Shown: positions 25,587 to 38,128, numbered from the stretch's first letter. The stretch is DNA of 64,000 bases from Icerya purchasi (GCA_039619475.1 CM077116.1:177597863-177661862); one strand, 5' to 3'. The notes: generated by a model from the letters alone, not told the origin. Numbers and translations are program-made.

Positions 25587-25803
25587 ATGGTACTACGAAG
25601 TTTCTGGAGCACTGCAGGAAATCCGTTCGGGAGCGGCCGTGTTCGTTCGGGCCCAAAGTTCCGTTCTGCAGTTCCCCCGAGTTCAGCTCAGCGACAGTGC
25701 CAGATACGTCTGCGTCGTAAGCAACATGATGGGCGAAGACAGAAGAGAAATGAGACTGTCCGTGCTTTCGCCGCTGATAGCTTTCATCAGGCCGCAGAAA
25801 CAG
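25587..25803 (+). CDS. Dscam: Dscam-family exon encoding second half of Ig3 and start of Ig4
   Basis: The acceptor ttgcag precedes 25587. The first base completes an Arg codon split with the previous exon, giving YRWYYEVSGALQEI with the core Trp of Ig3. The domain continues through LQFPRVQLSDSARYVCVVSN with the second cysteine, and the exon closes with SPLIAFIRPQKQ, the start of Ig4. It is exactly 1 + 72 codons long and ends in phase 0 before gtcact, which meets VVDSGSQ of the next exon. A tempting donor (GTAAGC near 25717) lies inside the Cys strand, and using it would destroy the domain. The donor actually used is weak. Confidence 0.92.
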
Positions 25804-26314
25804 GTCACTCTCTTATATATGACTAAAATTATATGCTCGCGCATCTCACGATTATATTGAGCAAAAACGTTTCGGAAAATGCTTGTAACAATACCGAATT
25901 CGACATTTTCTTTTTTTTTTTTTTTTATGGTTCTTTGATCACACGTTCCCCCCAGATGCATTTTTTTTTTATTTATTTCTTATTTTTTTGGGGTCGCGTC
26001 AACTATGAAAATTATGACCCCCCGGTATAAGGAAAGTTTTTGAATATTATCAATGTGCTGCGGCGGGGTATTCCCTAAAGGCCAGGGCAGCTGGCTTCTG
26101 CAACATTTCAATTGCTAATGTTTCCGAAAAATGGCGCGTTGTCCAGGCTTGTTCATCTGCGAAAGTACCGACGACTAATACCTAGACGACAATTAGTATG
26201 CTTTCTTGGATTTTTTGACGTATAATCGTAGAACGACAAAGCCTCTTTTCGAATCTCGGCTTAGACCGCGTATGTTCACCACCATTTCTCTATTCTGGTC
26301 CGTAACGAATTTGT

Positions 26315-26366
26315 TGTTTTTTCTTTTTTTTTCTTTTTTTTTCTTTTTTTTTCTTTTTTTTTTTTT
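26315..26366. repeat. Poly(T)/TTTC tract
   Basis: A nearly pure T stretch interrupted by regularly spaced C (TTTTTTTTTC units). Confidence 0.9.
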
Positions 26367-26744
26367 TACAAACGCAACACCCTATATACTATGTTTAACA
26401 GCTGTGGTTGTTACAGTACGAGGATGTGCAGTTTATTATCACAGATCTCTAATTCTGATAAACTGTGTCACAGATGAAATTGTGCTGGGGGAATGTTAGC
26501 AACTGCTTTGTTATTTATCCACGAGCACGTATTATTAAAAATGAAATTTGATAGATAAAGTGAAGGAGGGGAATTGTTAGACAAAGGGATAGTATAATAC
26601 TGCTCGGGCGAATTGCATCTGTCACAATTTGAAACTCGCGTATTTTAGTACTTTACATATATATCTTTTAAAAATACTTCATTTTTTTTGCAACTTTGTC
26701 AACGAGGACATTAGCCCAAGAAATGCGACGGAGGAAAAAATAAA

Positions 26745-27350
26745 GTCCTTATTTTTAAACATTTAAAGATACAGGGAATAAAATTAATTCAAGGGCAGGA
26801 ATAACAGAATTAAAATAAAATGAGAGCATGTAAGAAGCACCGCTAAGGGGAGTAGGAATACCAAGTTTTAATAGAAAAGAGTAGAAGGACGATTGTCCAT
26901 TAGGAAAGGCCGGACATTCAAATAAAACATGATATCAAGGTCACAAGGAAAGTAATTAGAAGGACGACGAAAAGGAGAAAATGGAGTAGAATCGAAGGCG
27001 ACAAGTAGCAGAGATTGTAGAGCGTTAAAAACAGGGCAAATATAACCATGGATGAAGTTGAAGAGATGGCTGAATAGAGAGATAAAAAGAGGTGGGATTA
27101 GAAAATGAAGAAGAATAAGAGTTGAATAATAGTTTGGAGTGAGTCAATTAAGGAAAGAAGAGTAATATTATGAGCTGAAAATGTGCCTAAAAATCTGCCA
27201 CTGGAAACGGAAAGACGGGCTAAGGTATCCACAAAAGATCGATCTCGATTGAGTAAAGAAGGAAAAAATCATGAGTGAGCGAACGTATGAAAAGTATTAA
27301 CTAATCGGAAGAGGGAGCACGTTTTCATGCTTAACCGTTTTTCGTTTGCC
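26745..27350 (-). mobile_element. LINE fragment: RNase H plus tail (family A, copy 3)
   Basis: On the minus strand, DTLARLSVSSGRFLGTFSAH (about 27150-27235) matches the RNase H block ELADFLARSAARDG of copy 1. Downstream comes a frame with FECPAFPNGQSSFYSF (about 26870-26940) and then VIPALELILFPVSL, the family A C-terminus. It is more decayed than copy 1 and covers the same 3' portion. Confidence 0.65.
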
Positions 27351-27479
27351 CTCAGAATTATCAGTCTATTTTTACTACATTCTCGTATTCTATTCTTAAT
27401 AATAATAAAATTAAAAAAACCTTTCCATTATGTTTTTGTTACTCCTGTTTTAACGTGATTGTTTTCCAGATCTTTTTTT

Positions 27480-30400
27480 CGTAATTCGTAATATCAGTGC
27501 ACACATCAACTGATCGAGTTTTGCTTAGATCTATATTCCCTCAACAATCAGCGCTTTAACGGCATAAAATCATTAGAAAACTAAGGTGTTTGCACTAGGA
27601 ATGTGGTGCTTCGGATGTTATATGTTAATATTTCAATTTTTAAATCTGATATATTTTAATCTTTGATCGATCTTTGCTTTGCGGCTATAATCAGTTCTCT
27701 TCACTCACCTCACATGATACGTCCACTTTCAGCCAGCTGATAATTCAGTAGCTGTATTCCGTTTATGCTCCTCGTTTCATTCGGCGTCAGGATCCAATTT
27801 CTGATTTGACCCATATACAGAGTTTAGTCTCTTTTACCCTCTTACCATTTATCTTTTTCCTTTGACTAACAATTAGCAGTTAAAACGAATTGTTCTCTTC
27901 TTTCAGTGAATATTTCGATATTATATTGCACAGATATTCATTAATTCTGGCACATTCCTTTTTGGCGTCCACCTTCCTCCGGAATACTTGTCCGCCGTCA
28001 ACATCAGGCACCTCAAAAGCAGAGATGCACAACTCAACTCGGCTAAATCGAATTAGATGTCCTCTCTAGTTGCAGAAATATATTCTCCCATCAGCTCCAA
28101 CGCGGACCGAATTAAATCATACCTGGACTGTGTTGCAGTCGTGAAATTGTAGGTTGCGTGTTCATTTTTCAGTTTAGTTTACAGGCGATTTTCTATATCT
28201 AGAAATTATACTTCCGTAATAAGGGCATTTCAGTCACATGCAACTGTTTCCATCCGAATGGGGTGTTTTCTTTACATCTGGTTCGTATTGCGACTGCCGT
28301 TCGAGAAACGTTAAGCTGGTGGATCACATTATTCACCCTAATTTGAAAATGTTAAATCACACTATTACCGCTTCTATACCGTAGTCCATAATCGCGGACG
28401 TCATTCCCCGTGATGACAAGGCAAATATTTCGGAGAGTTAAGATTACATCACACTGTCTGAGATGTGTCCGAACATGGATATATTTCCAAGAATATATAA
28501 CTGTGTCTGGAGTTAGCCATGCGACCCCGAAAGCTTCGGCAACTGTTCCCTTCGAGCTCGTTGTTAATATCCGCACATCCCGTACAGGGAGATGGTACGA
28601 ATGTTCTCATTAATCTTTTTTCAGTGTCGTATAATTTTGTAAAGCTCTCCCCTCTGCGTTTACTTTGTTCGCTCAATGCTTCGCCCGATTTCGTTTTAAT
28701 TCACACCTACCAAGTATTGGAAATAACGCGTTTGTCAAATTTGTTTCAAAATTTTAACAATGCTTTTATATGTACATTTTTATGTGACACAAAACCGTGT
28801 CCGATTACATTAAAATCAAAATACGAAATTATATTAGCCATTTAAACCAAAAACTGCCTGCATGAATCTAGCACTGGTATCATAGTTCTGCGACTTACGA
28901 CATCGATTTTCATAAATTCAAACGAAAATCCATGACACTAAATTTTAAAATACTACCGCGCTCCAAACACGTTATAGGTTAGCTCTGTGTGTAAATCCTC
29001 CTAATTAGTTACATAAGTTAACAGAACTACAACATAATATACCGCATATTCTTAATCGAGCAGAACACTCACACAAGTATGTAACAAGTATCTCTATACG
29101 AAAACGATTTTCTCTACGTTTTTAACAACATTCTTCGAAATAGAGCTCGCTTTGACTGTCACATTCCGCGTCTTCATTAATCTTTGAAAGGTAAAAATCG
29201 GTTCCTACGATCATACGCTGCTAAAAACATAACTCTCAAGGTATTTTATATGATACTTGCATTTTCTAGTACAACTTGAAAATGTTATATAAAAAGGAGG
29301 ACCAATCACTGATGATGTTATTCTTCAAAAGACTCCTTCAAATCACTCGAAATCCCCGCTTTAATTCACACCGTACATATTCACCAATTAATTGGGATTG
29401 ACCCAGCAGAAATTATCAACCAGTCTGGTTCGTGGAAAGATGCATGCGAAAGACAGTTATACCGTTAATATTCATTTTCGTTGAGATCCATCACGTTTAG
29501 TGGCAACATTTGCTCAGTCTCACCCAGCCCGTCTACATATATCTTTCGGCTGAATGCTAGACCATTATCATTAGCCTGCTTCCCCCGGTATTTTTGCCTA
29601 CATTTTACATCAGTACATAATTTTTAATAGCTAAGTGTTTTCTTTTTTTGTGCTTGAAACATTATCGAACAATATTCGAAAGTTTATTCGCTAAAACTGC
29701 GACACAAATCATTATACTACTGTCGTCCGATGTTAAATCAGCTGCGCTAGTTAATTTTTCTAAACACTTTTCAAAGAAACCTGCTCCATTTTTTCTAAAT
29801 TTCGTACCCAACAGAGATGGTTCCCATTAATCCTGATGTATGTTTACATATAACACCTACATATTTATTGGTTATTTTTACGTGCCTAGTTTAACCACAC
29901 CGTTACGTTATGCCTAATCTTGGGCCCTACAATGTTCATAAGAAATTCTATAAGTTCATCGTCAAACGGTAGTGTCTGATTTTCCCGACCATCATTTACG
30001 AGATATCACAGAATTCTTCCCTTCTAAAATATTTTCGGTGCTGCTACCGCTTATTTTAATTATACTTTTACGAAGGGGGCTGATCTGAAAAAATCAATTT
30101 TTTGTTTAGGTATCCGAGAAGTGTTCGATGAATGTTTTAGAGCGATATCACCTTGTTTTACTTCTACATCATGCTGACCATTCACTTCTGTTTACATCTT
30201 CAGTTATTCTCATTATTTCATTCCACTTAAGTCTCTTTCAGACTCGGATATTGCATATTCATCTTGACTAATATTTCTTTGGTTTTTTTCCTAAATGAAA
30301 ATAGGTGAACCACGTAAGCATCCGAAAGTAGTATAGATATATCAAATTTATCTTTACTATTATAATTAATTTTTATTAAACATCTAACAGTAACCGGTTT

Positions 30401-30840
30401 TTTTTTTTTTTGTATGTATATTCCATCAGTGTGATTTACATTTTTTCCCGATTTAATTAAAATAAGCGATAATTCAGAACTCCGTAAAATTCTAACCCAT
30501 ACCCGAATAGTGCTAAATTCATCATTATTAATATAGATGTTCTTTTCTAATATATCATTCGGAAGAAAATGTTACCAACTTATTTTATTTAATGTTTCTT
30601 TAACATTTATTTATAAATTTTTATCGTTTTTTATTAAAGTATTAACAAACAGGATGTACAAATACAATCTAATTTCCATATTGTTCTTGGAAATTATTTG
30701 AGAACGATGTTCCGCCTGACATCATTTTACTTAACAACTTTCTCTATATTTATCATCGATTTTTTCTAGTCCATATTTTTTTATATTCTTACGATGTTTT
30801 CTCTCCCCAACTACAGCGTCCTAATTCGCTAGTTATAGTT
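27480..30840. other. Intron stretch with unassigned relics
   Basis: No confident gene. Minus-strand frames at 28352-28676 and a minus-strand piece near 29960-30010 (LIEFLMNIVGPKIRHN) look like decayed transposon coding sequence, but I cannot name the families. The rest is AT-rich intron. Confidence 0.35.
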
Positions 30841-30958
30841 CTTTGTCAGATTCCATTCCTTGTTACTCCTAATTGTTGCTATGTACATGTGTTGATGGGT
30901 AATTGTCAGTTGCTGACAAGCCTACGGAAAAACTTAATCAAGAAAAAGAAAAAAAAAT
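30840..30958 (+). repeat. Interspersed repeat 3' end with A-rich tail (copy 1 of 2)
   Basis: GTCAGATTCCATTCCTTGTT followed by ACTCCTAATTGTTGC, GTGTTGATGGGTAATTG and an A-rich tail. Nearly the same string with its own A-rich tail occurs at 39113-39216. The shared end plus tail identifies the 3' terminus of a retroposon family. No body could be aligned. Confidence 0.6.
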
Positions 30959-31022
30959 GTGTACATTACACAGGCTATATATAAAATAAAATATTTAATT
31001 TTTTTTTTTAAAAAAAATACTA

Positions 31023-31452
31023 ACTTTGAGATTTATTATAAAAATTTAATAAAAATGCAACAAAAAGTGAAAAACAATTAATAAAAATGCGCTAAAAAGT
31101 AAAAAATAATTATTAGATAAAAAATATATTTCAGAGTGATATAACTTAAGGTAAAATTATATCGTAATTCCTGCACCAAATTAAAATTAGAATATTTAGA
31201 AACAATTTAACGAATATTTAATGTAGTTCTTAATTATTATAGTAAAATATGTAAGATTAATCTCACATTAATGTTGTATAAAAATTACGATAATATCACA
31301 TTAAATCACTCCGAAATATATTTTTCATAGAATAAAAGGTTAATGTTGTATAAGAATTAGGTTATATCACTCTGAAATACATGTTTTATCTAATTATTAT
31401 TTATTACTTTTTATTGCATTCCTATTAAATTTTTATAATAAATCTTGAGGCG
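31023..31452. mobile_element. Long-TIR MITE
   Basis: The left arm GATTTATTATAAAAATTTAA through TATTTCAGAGTGATATAAC matches the reverse complement of the right arm ending near 31446. The arms are about 120-130 bp, and the total is about 430 bp without coding capacity. Part of the family also occurs at 18.0-18.2 kb. Confidence 0.72.
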
Positions 31453-31564
31453 GGCATTGTTTTTTAAACTTTTTATTTTACAATTTTTAGCATTACATTT
31501 AAATTTCTTTCTTACTAAAAATCAACTTTTTGTCACATTATTCTCTATATTTTATGCTTTAAAA

Positions 31565-31570
<6 letters not shown>

Positions 31571-31605
<35 letters not shown>
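31571..31605. repeat. (AT)n microsatellite abutting the Helitron end
   Basis: A pure AT run that ends exactly where the Helitron terminus CTAG starts. Confidence 0.9.
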
Positions 31606-31606
<1 letters not shown>

Positions 31607-32728
31607 TAGCTGACCCAGCCACGCGTTGCTGTGGCTTAGTAGTTATAATAGATTAAATTAATTTTTTACTTATTATTTTGATGCAACCAAATTAATTTTT
31701 ACTAATAAACCTGAAATTATTTAGCCGATTTTGAATCATATGTAGAGAATAAAATTATCCAACTAATATACACTTATTGAAATTTACATTTTATTTATCT
31801 AATCTTTAATACAATATACTAAATAAATTAGTTATATAAAAATTAAATGTTATAAATGAGGCAGATAACACATTGGTTTCGAACTATTAGTTATATTATT
31901 TTATAAAATTGAAAATTATCAAAGCACTAATTTGTGCACAATGTTCTTGGTCAACCTGTCTTTTGCTAACACGAATAGACTTGATGGTGTTCCCACACGT
32001 GAGCAGCAGGCAACGTGCGTTTATTCTGGCAATTTCTTCTTCCGATTCAGTAGCTCTCATAACACGCATACGCCATGCATTTCTGCCAAGCGCATTGTTG
32101 AGGTTCGATTGTCTCCGCGGCATTATCTTATACTGAAATATGAAGCAACTTAGATGCCCAACAATGTCAGAGAGTTGTATCACTGCCACAATATTGTTGT
32201 CGGAATATTAAAATAATTTTTTTTTTTTTTTAAGTTTATAATGGAGTGTAAACTTTTATCAAGGCAGGACGTTTATTAAATACACTGAAATATAAATAAA
32301 TCAAATGCCGCACAATATCGCACAATATTTTTTTTTTCATAAACAACAACTCCGTAATAACACGAACTTTTTGTAAACAACCGCGAAAAAACGTTTATTT
32401 TATCATTCATCGATAATAACGCCATGCGGTAGCGATAAACATGGTTGCATTTCGATTAACATCGCACGATACACAAAAGTCGCCACGAAAAGCAGTTGGT
32501 GCTCAAAAAATAATAAAATTTCAAAATTTGTTTTTTTTAATTGATTAATTAAATTATTATTTAATATAATAAATATTTATGTAAATAATTAAAACAAAAA
32601 GTATTCCATCTCTTAAGAGTTGGATTAAATTGCGCATGTACTTTCAAAATTTTATAAAAATCGGTTAAGTAAATTCCGAGTTTATCCTGCACAAACATAA
32701 AGACACGGGATTTTTATATATGTATAGA
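31606..32728 (-). mobile_element. Non-autonomous Helitron with both termini
   Basis: Read on the minus strand, the element starts TCTATACATATATAAAAATC and ends in CTAG. Eight or nine bases before the CTAG is a hairpin with the stem AGCCAC/GTGGCT. The base before the 5' TC is A and the base after the 3' CTAG is T, the A/T insertion site that defines Helitrons, with no target duplication. At 1123 bp it is far too short for the Rep/helicase protein. It retains only a small N-terminal coding fragment of that protein. Confidence 0.85.
31896..32123 (-). pseudogene. Helitron ORF N-terminal fragment
   Basis: The minus-strand frame from Met at 32123 reads MPRRQSNLNNALGRNAWRMR then ATESEEEIARINARCLL. 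An MPRR start followed by Arg-rich, RxxRA-E-type repeats is the N-terminus of arthropod Helitron PIF1-type proteins as I know the family. It runs about 75 codons to a stop and has no Rep or helicase motifs. It lies wholly inside the TC/CTAG-bounded element. The frame is also open upstream to 32189, but the MPRR start fits the family better. Confidence 0.6.
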
Positions 32729-33899
32729 TATATTTCTTTATTTAAGCTGTGTATTTCCATGGTAAAAACGTCAAAATATATAATAGCTTTTCTTATTCAA
32801 AGTTACATTTCCATACTAATTTGTCAAATTGATAGTATTTTAGGTCAATCGCCTCTTTTATACTAATAAGAAATTATCTAAAAGGACCACAATTTTTCAC
32901 GTTTTTCGACGAATACTCAGATTAAGTTCATCAATCTTCATCAGTACTCATATGGTAGAATGATATACTTTCTAATGGGCTAAGAATCGGTAAAATCGGT
33001 CCATATAATAATATAAGTTATGCGCGAACAAACAAAAAAAAAAAAAAAACGCGACGAATGTATAACCTCCTTCTTTTTGGAAGTCGATAATAAAAAATAA
33101 ATATATTAATTAATGAAGATGTTTAAAGGTCGGGCGTGTTGAAAGAGTGATAGCATGAGTAAAGGAAAACAGGTTGCTAGCTAGAGATTATCCGATCCGG
33201 ATTGATTTCGCTAGTGAGGGATGCGCATGCTGATTAACTAGCAAATGAACTTATTGGCGCATGATTGGTTGCGGTTGGGCTAGAGCAACCAATAAAAATC
33301 GGTTTAACTTTCCACGATTCGAGCTCTCTCGAAATTAAGAATTATTTATTTTACGAGAAACTGAAATAACGGAAGTCAACATTGATAAACTCGACATGCG
33401 AACCCGGGCAACGCGAGATAGCGTTCGAGTCGAACTAAAAATCCGAGTTACAACGTCGAAACAAAAATTTTAGACCACCCGATGAAGTAAAACTCCGATT
33501 AGACAAATTAATGGAAGACGAAAAAAGCCGAATAAATTTAAATACCGATTTTTGTGCTATAATAAAATTATACACATATGTAGAAAATGTATTTCCCGTT
33601 CTCTGCATTTCGGATTTTAGTCTGTAATGTAGAAATTATAAAATTGAAATTTTAATATTAAAATGTAAGGAAAAATAGTTTTTATGGTTTAACAAATGCT
33701 GGATAACTGCGAGTGAAACAGTTTAAAGAAAAAGGATAAATGCATTTTTCTTCAAAAATTTTCTTTCGCTTAATTCGTTCCATATTTTAATTTCCAATGG
33801 TGTTTCTCACATCTACACGTATGCATTTTAATAAAAATAATATAATTTTTTATCACAGTATAAATATTTTGACCGTATTTATTATTATTATTATTATCT

Positions 33900-34750
33900 T
33901 CTAATTCTCGCTATCGGCAGCACTCTATTTCCAAAGGTGTAGGTGGATTAATCCAAAGCTACATCTTGATTTCCAAAAATTTTCCAACTATTGTTGCTGT
34001 ATTTAAAATTGCAATTTTCTGTAATTGAATGTATATACCGGGCTTCAAATCTGATTTCCGTATGCTTTCTCTGAAACTTCCCGCTGTGTATAATAGAACT
34101 GGAACAATTTCAGCGCTATTTTGTTTATAATCGTTCTTCATCTCTTGAGATATTGGAATATATTTATTTTTAATTTTTGTATGATACGTCTTCAATAGAT
34201 TAGGGACGCGTTTGGGATTGCGATATCAACAATATACGTACTCTTGGTGTTTTTATGCATTATTACTGTATCCGGTCTCTATTATGTATTGATTTCTTAT
34301 CTGCAATTATTTCCCAGTACCCAAAATATAACTTTACCTTATCATTCCCTAGTACAGCGCCCGGTGAATATTTATACCATTATAATTTTTCGTGGCTTTG
34401 TACCAAGTTGTACTTTTTTGCCATATTATACATTATCACGCCTAATGGTATAATCCGTTGGCCCTAAAATTTTACACCCACCAGTCGTGAAACCTCTTCT
34501 TCTTTTCTTGGTAACGAGAAGCGTTCAACCGCAGATTGAGGAAGGTGACATCTGTATTTTTACGCAATTTTCCTCGTTATTATGTTGAGGCTATTTAAAT
34601 CTGTTTCGCTCCGCTTTATTAATCCATAGGAATATGTTTATATATTGAAGTAGCAAAAGTCTCTGACTTCATTTGAACTGTTTAATTCTGTGCGGAAAAC
34701 CTTCTCTAATCTCTTTGATCTATGGACGGATTTTGTAAAATTCCTAGCTA
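33900..34750 (-). pseudogene. LINE reverse transcriptase C-terminal region
   Basis: Minus-strand pieces in order: SLNIITRKIA then CHLPQSAVERFSLPRKEEE (about 34540-34600), VDIAIPN (about 34215), then the ORF 33959-34195 with KYIPISQEMKNDY, AEIVPVLLYTAG and YIQLQKIAILNTATIVGKFL. This order (HHP-S-ERL-x-LPR; DIA-P; KY-x-L-x-E-M/I; VVP-V-x-x-TG; QK-x-IL-x-T-x-R-I-V-R-K-FL) is the C-terminal part of a LINE protein class common in insects, lying downstream of the RT. Several stops interrupt it. Confidence 0.65.
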
Positions 34751-36589
34751 TTTATAATATTCGATTTCTAGGCATGGACTCTATTTTCATATAATATTCT
34801 GTCAACATTCCTCCGACTCAATTTCAATTTTGTCTTTTTTTATTTATCTAAGCCAAAATTCATTTTTATATCTGCACTGAAACATTCAGTAATGTCTAAG
34901 GGTGTTTTAACCTTCTCTATTAGCAGAGTACAATTTGAGATCATATATATATATATATAGTAAATGGTTTATCATATACTGAGTGTTGTTATGCGAAAGT
35001 TTGTAGATTATTATTATTATTTATTTATTTATTTTTTATTATTATTTTAATTTTGTCTTTACATTATTTAAGGAACTGCAATAATTTAATGCGATACAAT
35101 ATTCAAGGCAATTATGATTTCGAAATCTGATACGAAGATTCTTACTACATTTTTTGTTCTTTTTAAAATAGGTGTGCAATCGTTTTTATTACCACTAACA
35201 GTTTGCCTACAGATTTTACTGTTTCTTTTTACTCGGTAATTTTTCGGAACCCAGCAATGTCCAATGTTTCATATACAATTATCTCGCAGTGGAGTTTTTT
35301 TTAAGTTTTATAGAAGCCGTTTGGAGTTTGGTTGCAAATCCTTCTCATACTTTCCACAAGAAGACCTCTCCTCCATTTGTTTTCCCTTCGTCGTCTCGAA
35401 AACTTTAATGTTTCTTTAAACTTTCTCTTCAGCATTATTGTGCTGCTACTCCATTGATATCCCTTCTGACCAAAATTCTTTTAATTACCATTCGTGGAAC
35501 TTCTCAATCTCGACACGAATTTACGCGTTAAAATGTTCGATGTTCTTTTTCTCGACCGTTTTTTCGAAACATTATATACTTCTCCTTTCGGAACTTAAAA
35601 ATTATACTGCAAAAGAGGAAACATTTCAATAGCGATAATCTAGAACTACTAGATGTGCACGGAGTGGCAGTTTAGAGAAAGGTACTAGTGACCAATGAAG
35701 ATGAGTCAAAACGGAGCGAGACAGTCGTTTATACAACATAGGTGAATTATTCGGTGTCGCCGGAAAATCCGTGTTTGCGTTCCGGAAAATTAATAGCGCC
35801 GAAACATGCATTACTCGAAATGCGGTATGCTGGTCAAAATGCGACGTTGAAGTCGCAGCGTCGGAATTTTTTACGGACGAGCAGCACTGTAAAATTGTTG
35901 ACTAGTCCTCAAAATATAGAAGGGCGTTTCACTGGTCATGAATTTTTTTCAATAGGCTATAAATAATTCATGTAAACCACGCCAGACAACGACTCGTCTA
36001 CCGGTACCCGCTGGTAGCCTATATTTAAATAAGGACCGCTGTATCTCTGTAACATCGAGACAGTATTGAGAAAAGAAACAACAAACAAACGCAGAATTTA
36101 CATAGGAAAGTGGCCACCACCCCAGAATGAATATTCCGCTCAGTTTCGAAATCGAATCTGTTCCCGTTCCAACATTTACCACATTAATATTCTTTTTGCA
36201 CTCCTTCCTAGTTGTTTTATATACAGCTCTTCCCTGCCTTACACTATGACATCCTCCAATCACCACTTTTTTCAAACCCTCACCCATTGCCTATTTCCCT
36301 TTTCATCACACATTTTATTCGCATTCTTTCCTTCTGTCATTCCTGCTGCAAGTGCCGGTAACGCGTTTTTTCATCCCTCTTTGTAAAATTTTTTCTCATG
36401 CCCCCCCCCCGCATATCGCTTCAATACATAAAAAAGAAGACAATTTAATTCATTTAAAAATCAAAATACAAAATTACGCATCATCTTTCGCTTCAAGCAA
36501 CGCTACCACGAAAATAAATGGGGTAATAGCGTCTCTGATTCTTACCGTTCCATTAATCGTCGTCACAGTTGTACACTAATCTTAATCGT

Positions 36590-36860
36590 TGTCGCCATTT
36601 TCGATTGATTTATTGACTGAACAGTTCTCATTGCTGTGCAGTCTTCTCGGTAGTTTGCGATTGTGTAATCAATTACGACTACGAGATTATTCTCAAGCGG
36701 ACGCGGGCGTTATCGATTAGTTCTGGCAATTAATTATAGAAACGATTCTTGTAATTGTTACTGTTTAGTAATCGATTGCTTCAACTTTAGTAATCAGAAT
36801 TAATGGTAACTAGCGTAACTGCAACGTAATCAGACTTATTGAACTAGTCCAGACCTCAGA
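36590..36860. promoter_or_regulatory. Possible intronic regulatory patch with homeodomain-like sites
   Basis: Within 270 bp there are many TAAT-core words (ATCGATTAG, CAATTAATTA, GTAATTGTTA, TAATCGATTG, GTAATCAG) in otherwise higher-complexity DNA free of transposon signatures. This is suggestive only, since AT-rich DNA produces TAAT by chance. Confidence 0.2.
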
Positions 36861-37165
36861 TTTACATTGATATGCAAAAATATCTCGATAATAAATCTTG
36901 CAATAATGTGACTTTTTATATCGTTGTACGAAAATGTGTGTTTACATGAGAAATAATAAATATATAAAGCGGAAATAATAAAAATGCCAATTTTATTATT
37001 TTATGCATGTGTATTATATTCAAGGATTCCGCCAAGTCATGCAGCTTGTCGGCAAGCTCCTACAAATTAACACATGTCTCTATTCTTTATCAGTTAATCT
37101 ATACGATGAATACTATAACTAACGAATTCGAGATATACACAGTTATCGGCGATTCTTATAATATA

Positions 37166-38086
37166 CAAAGGGTGAGCCAAAACAACTGCAACTAACCTCC
37201 GTACGGAGTATGGACGATATCTAGCGGTAAAATAACGAGTGAAACGTGATGAAGTTCATTCTTTTTCTGATAGCAGAATAAACGCAGAGCGAGCGCCATT
37301 ATAGCAATATGAACTGAGATACAGATGTTTGAACGAAGTGTAGTTGAAGTTTGTATAAGTATGTGTATGGCGCGCTTATCAGTTGATAATCAAAAAGATG
37401 TGCAATTCATTATTGTGTTTCTAAGAAAATTATCACTAATGGACAGCGTTTGAGAAATCTTAACTGCATACAGCATAGAAAGTTTAAACGAAGTCACAAT
37501 ATTATGATGGCATTAAACAAGGTCACAATATCGCAATGACATTAAACAAGGTCGCGATATTACAATGGCATTAAACAAGGTCACAATACCTCCATGGCAC
37601 TAAACAAGGTCACAATATTACAATGGCATTAAACAAGGTCACAATATTACGATGGCATTAAACAAGGTCGCAATATTACAATGGCATTAAACAAGGTCAC
37701 AATATTACGATGGCATTAAACAAGGTCACAATATTGCGATAGCATAAAGCATTTACCAATGGTCAAGAAACACCTGTATTGATCCCTTTTTTGAAAAGTG
37801 GCCTGAAAGGGTGTGCAAATGTACTCTTAATGTGAAGAGCGGCACTTTGAAAAGGAGCCTGAAGAGGACGAATCAGACAGCGAATAAACAATTTTTTGTA
37901 AGAAATTTGTTAGTCTGTATGCGAATTTTAACTACACTTCGTTCACACAGCTGTATCTTGGTTCATATTGCTATAATGGCGCTCGTTCTGTGTTTGTTCT
38001 TTTGGAAAAACACATTCGTTTTTTGAACACTAGATAACGTCCATACTCCTTATGGAGAGTAGTTGCATTTGTTTTGGCCCACCCTT

Positions 38087-38090
<4 letters not shown>
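37166..38090. mobile_element. Long-TIR DNA transposon (mariner/Tc-like, non-autonomous)
   Basis: The left end TACAAAGGGTGAGCCAAAAC and the right end (reverse strand) TACAAAGGGTGGGCCAAAAC are inverted copies. The inverted match continues inward for about 170-180 bp per side, with small differences (CTCCGTACGGAGTATGGACG; CGCCATTATAGCAATATGAA; CGAAGTGTAGTT). TA borders both ends, fitting a TA target duplication. The interior lacks a transposase and holds a 29-bp minisatellite. A (TA)n tract has grown from the right-hand TA. Confidence 0.82.
37497..37745 (+). repeat. 29-bp minisatellite inside the TIR element, 8.5 copies
   Basis: The unit is ACAATATTACGATGGCATTA plus AACAAGGTC, repeated back to back eight times with a ninth decayed unit. 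Unit length is constant and there are no spacers, so it is a plain tandem array. Confidence 0.93.

Positions 38091-38128
<38 letters not shown>
38089..38128. repeat. (TA)n microsatellite
   Basis: About 40 bp of TA directly at the right end of the TIR element. Confidence 0.93.

Noticed and set aside
25315..25656. 113-codon minus-strand ORF overlapping the Ig3 exon
   Set aside because: It has no domain and lies opposite a well-supported Dscam exon; it is a shadow frame.
28352..28845. Overlapping ORFs on both strands near 28.5 kb
   Set aside because: Possibly a decayed transposon, but I could not match any block to a named family with confidence.
29950..30020. Minus-strand piece LIEFLMNIVGPKIRHN as a Harbinger transposase relic
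   Set aside because: The similarity covers too few residues and the flanking frames do not continue the match.
36066..36386. 106-codon + ORF near 36 kb
   Set aside because: It has no recognisable domain and overlaps an equally long antisense frame; nothing supports coding.
37497..37745. Regular 29-bp repeats resembling a CRISPR array
   Set aside because: The units are back to back with no unique spacers, there are no cas genes, and the setting is an arthropod intron inside a TIR-bounded element.
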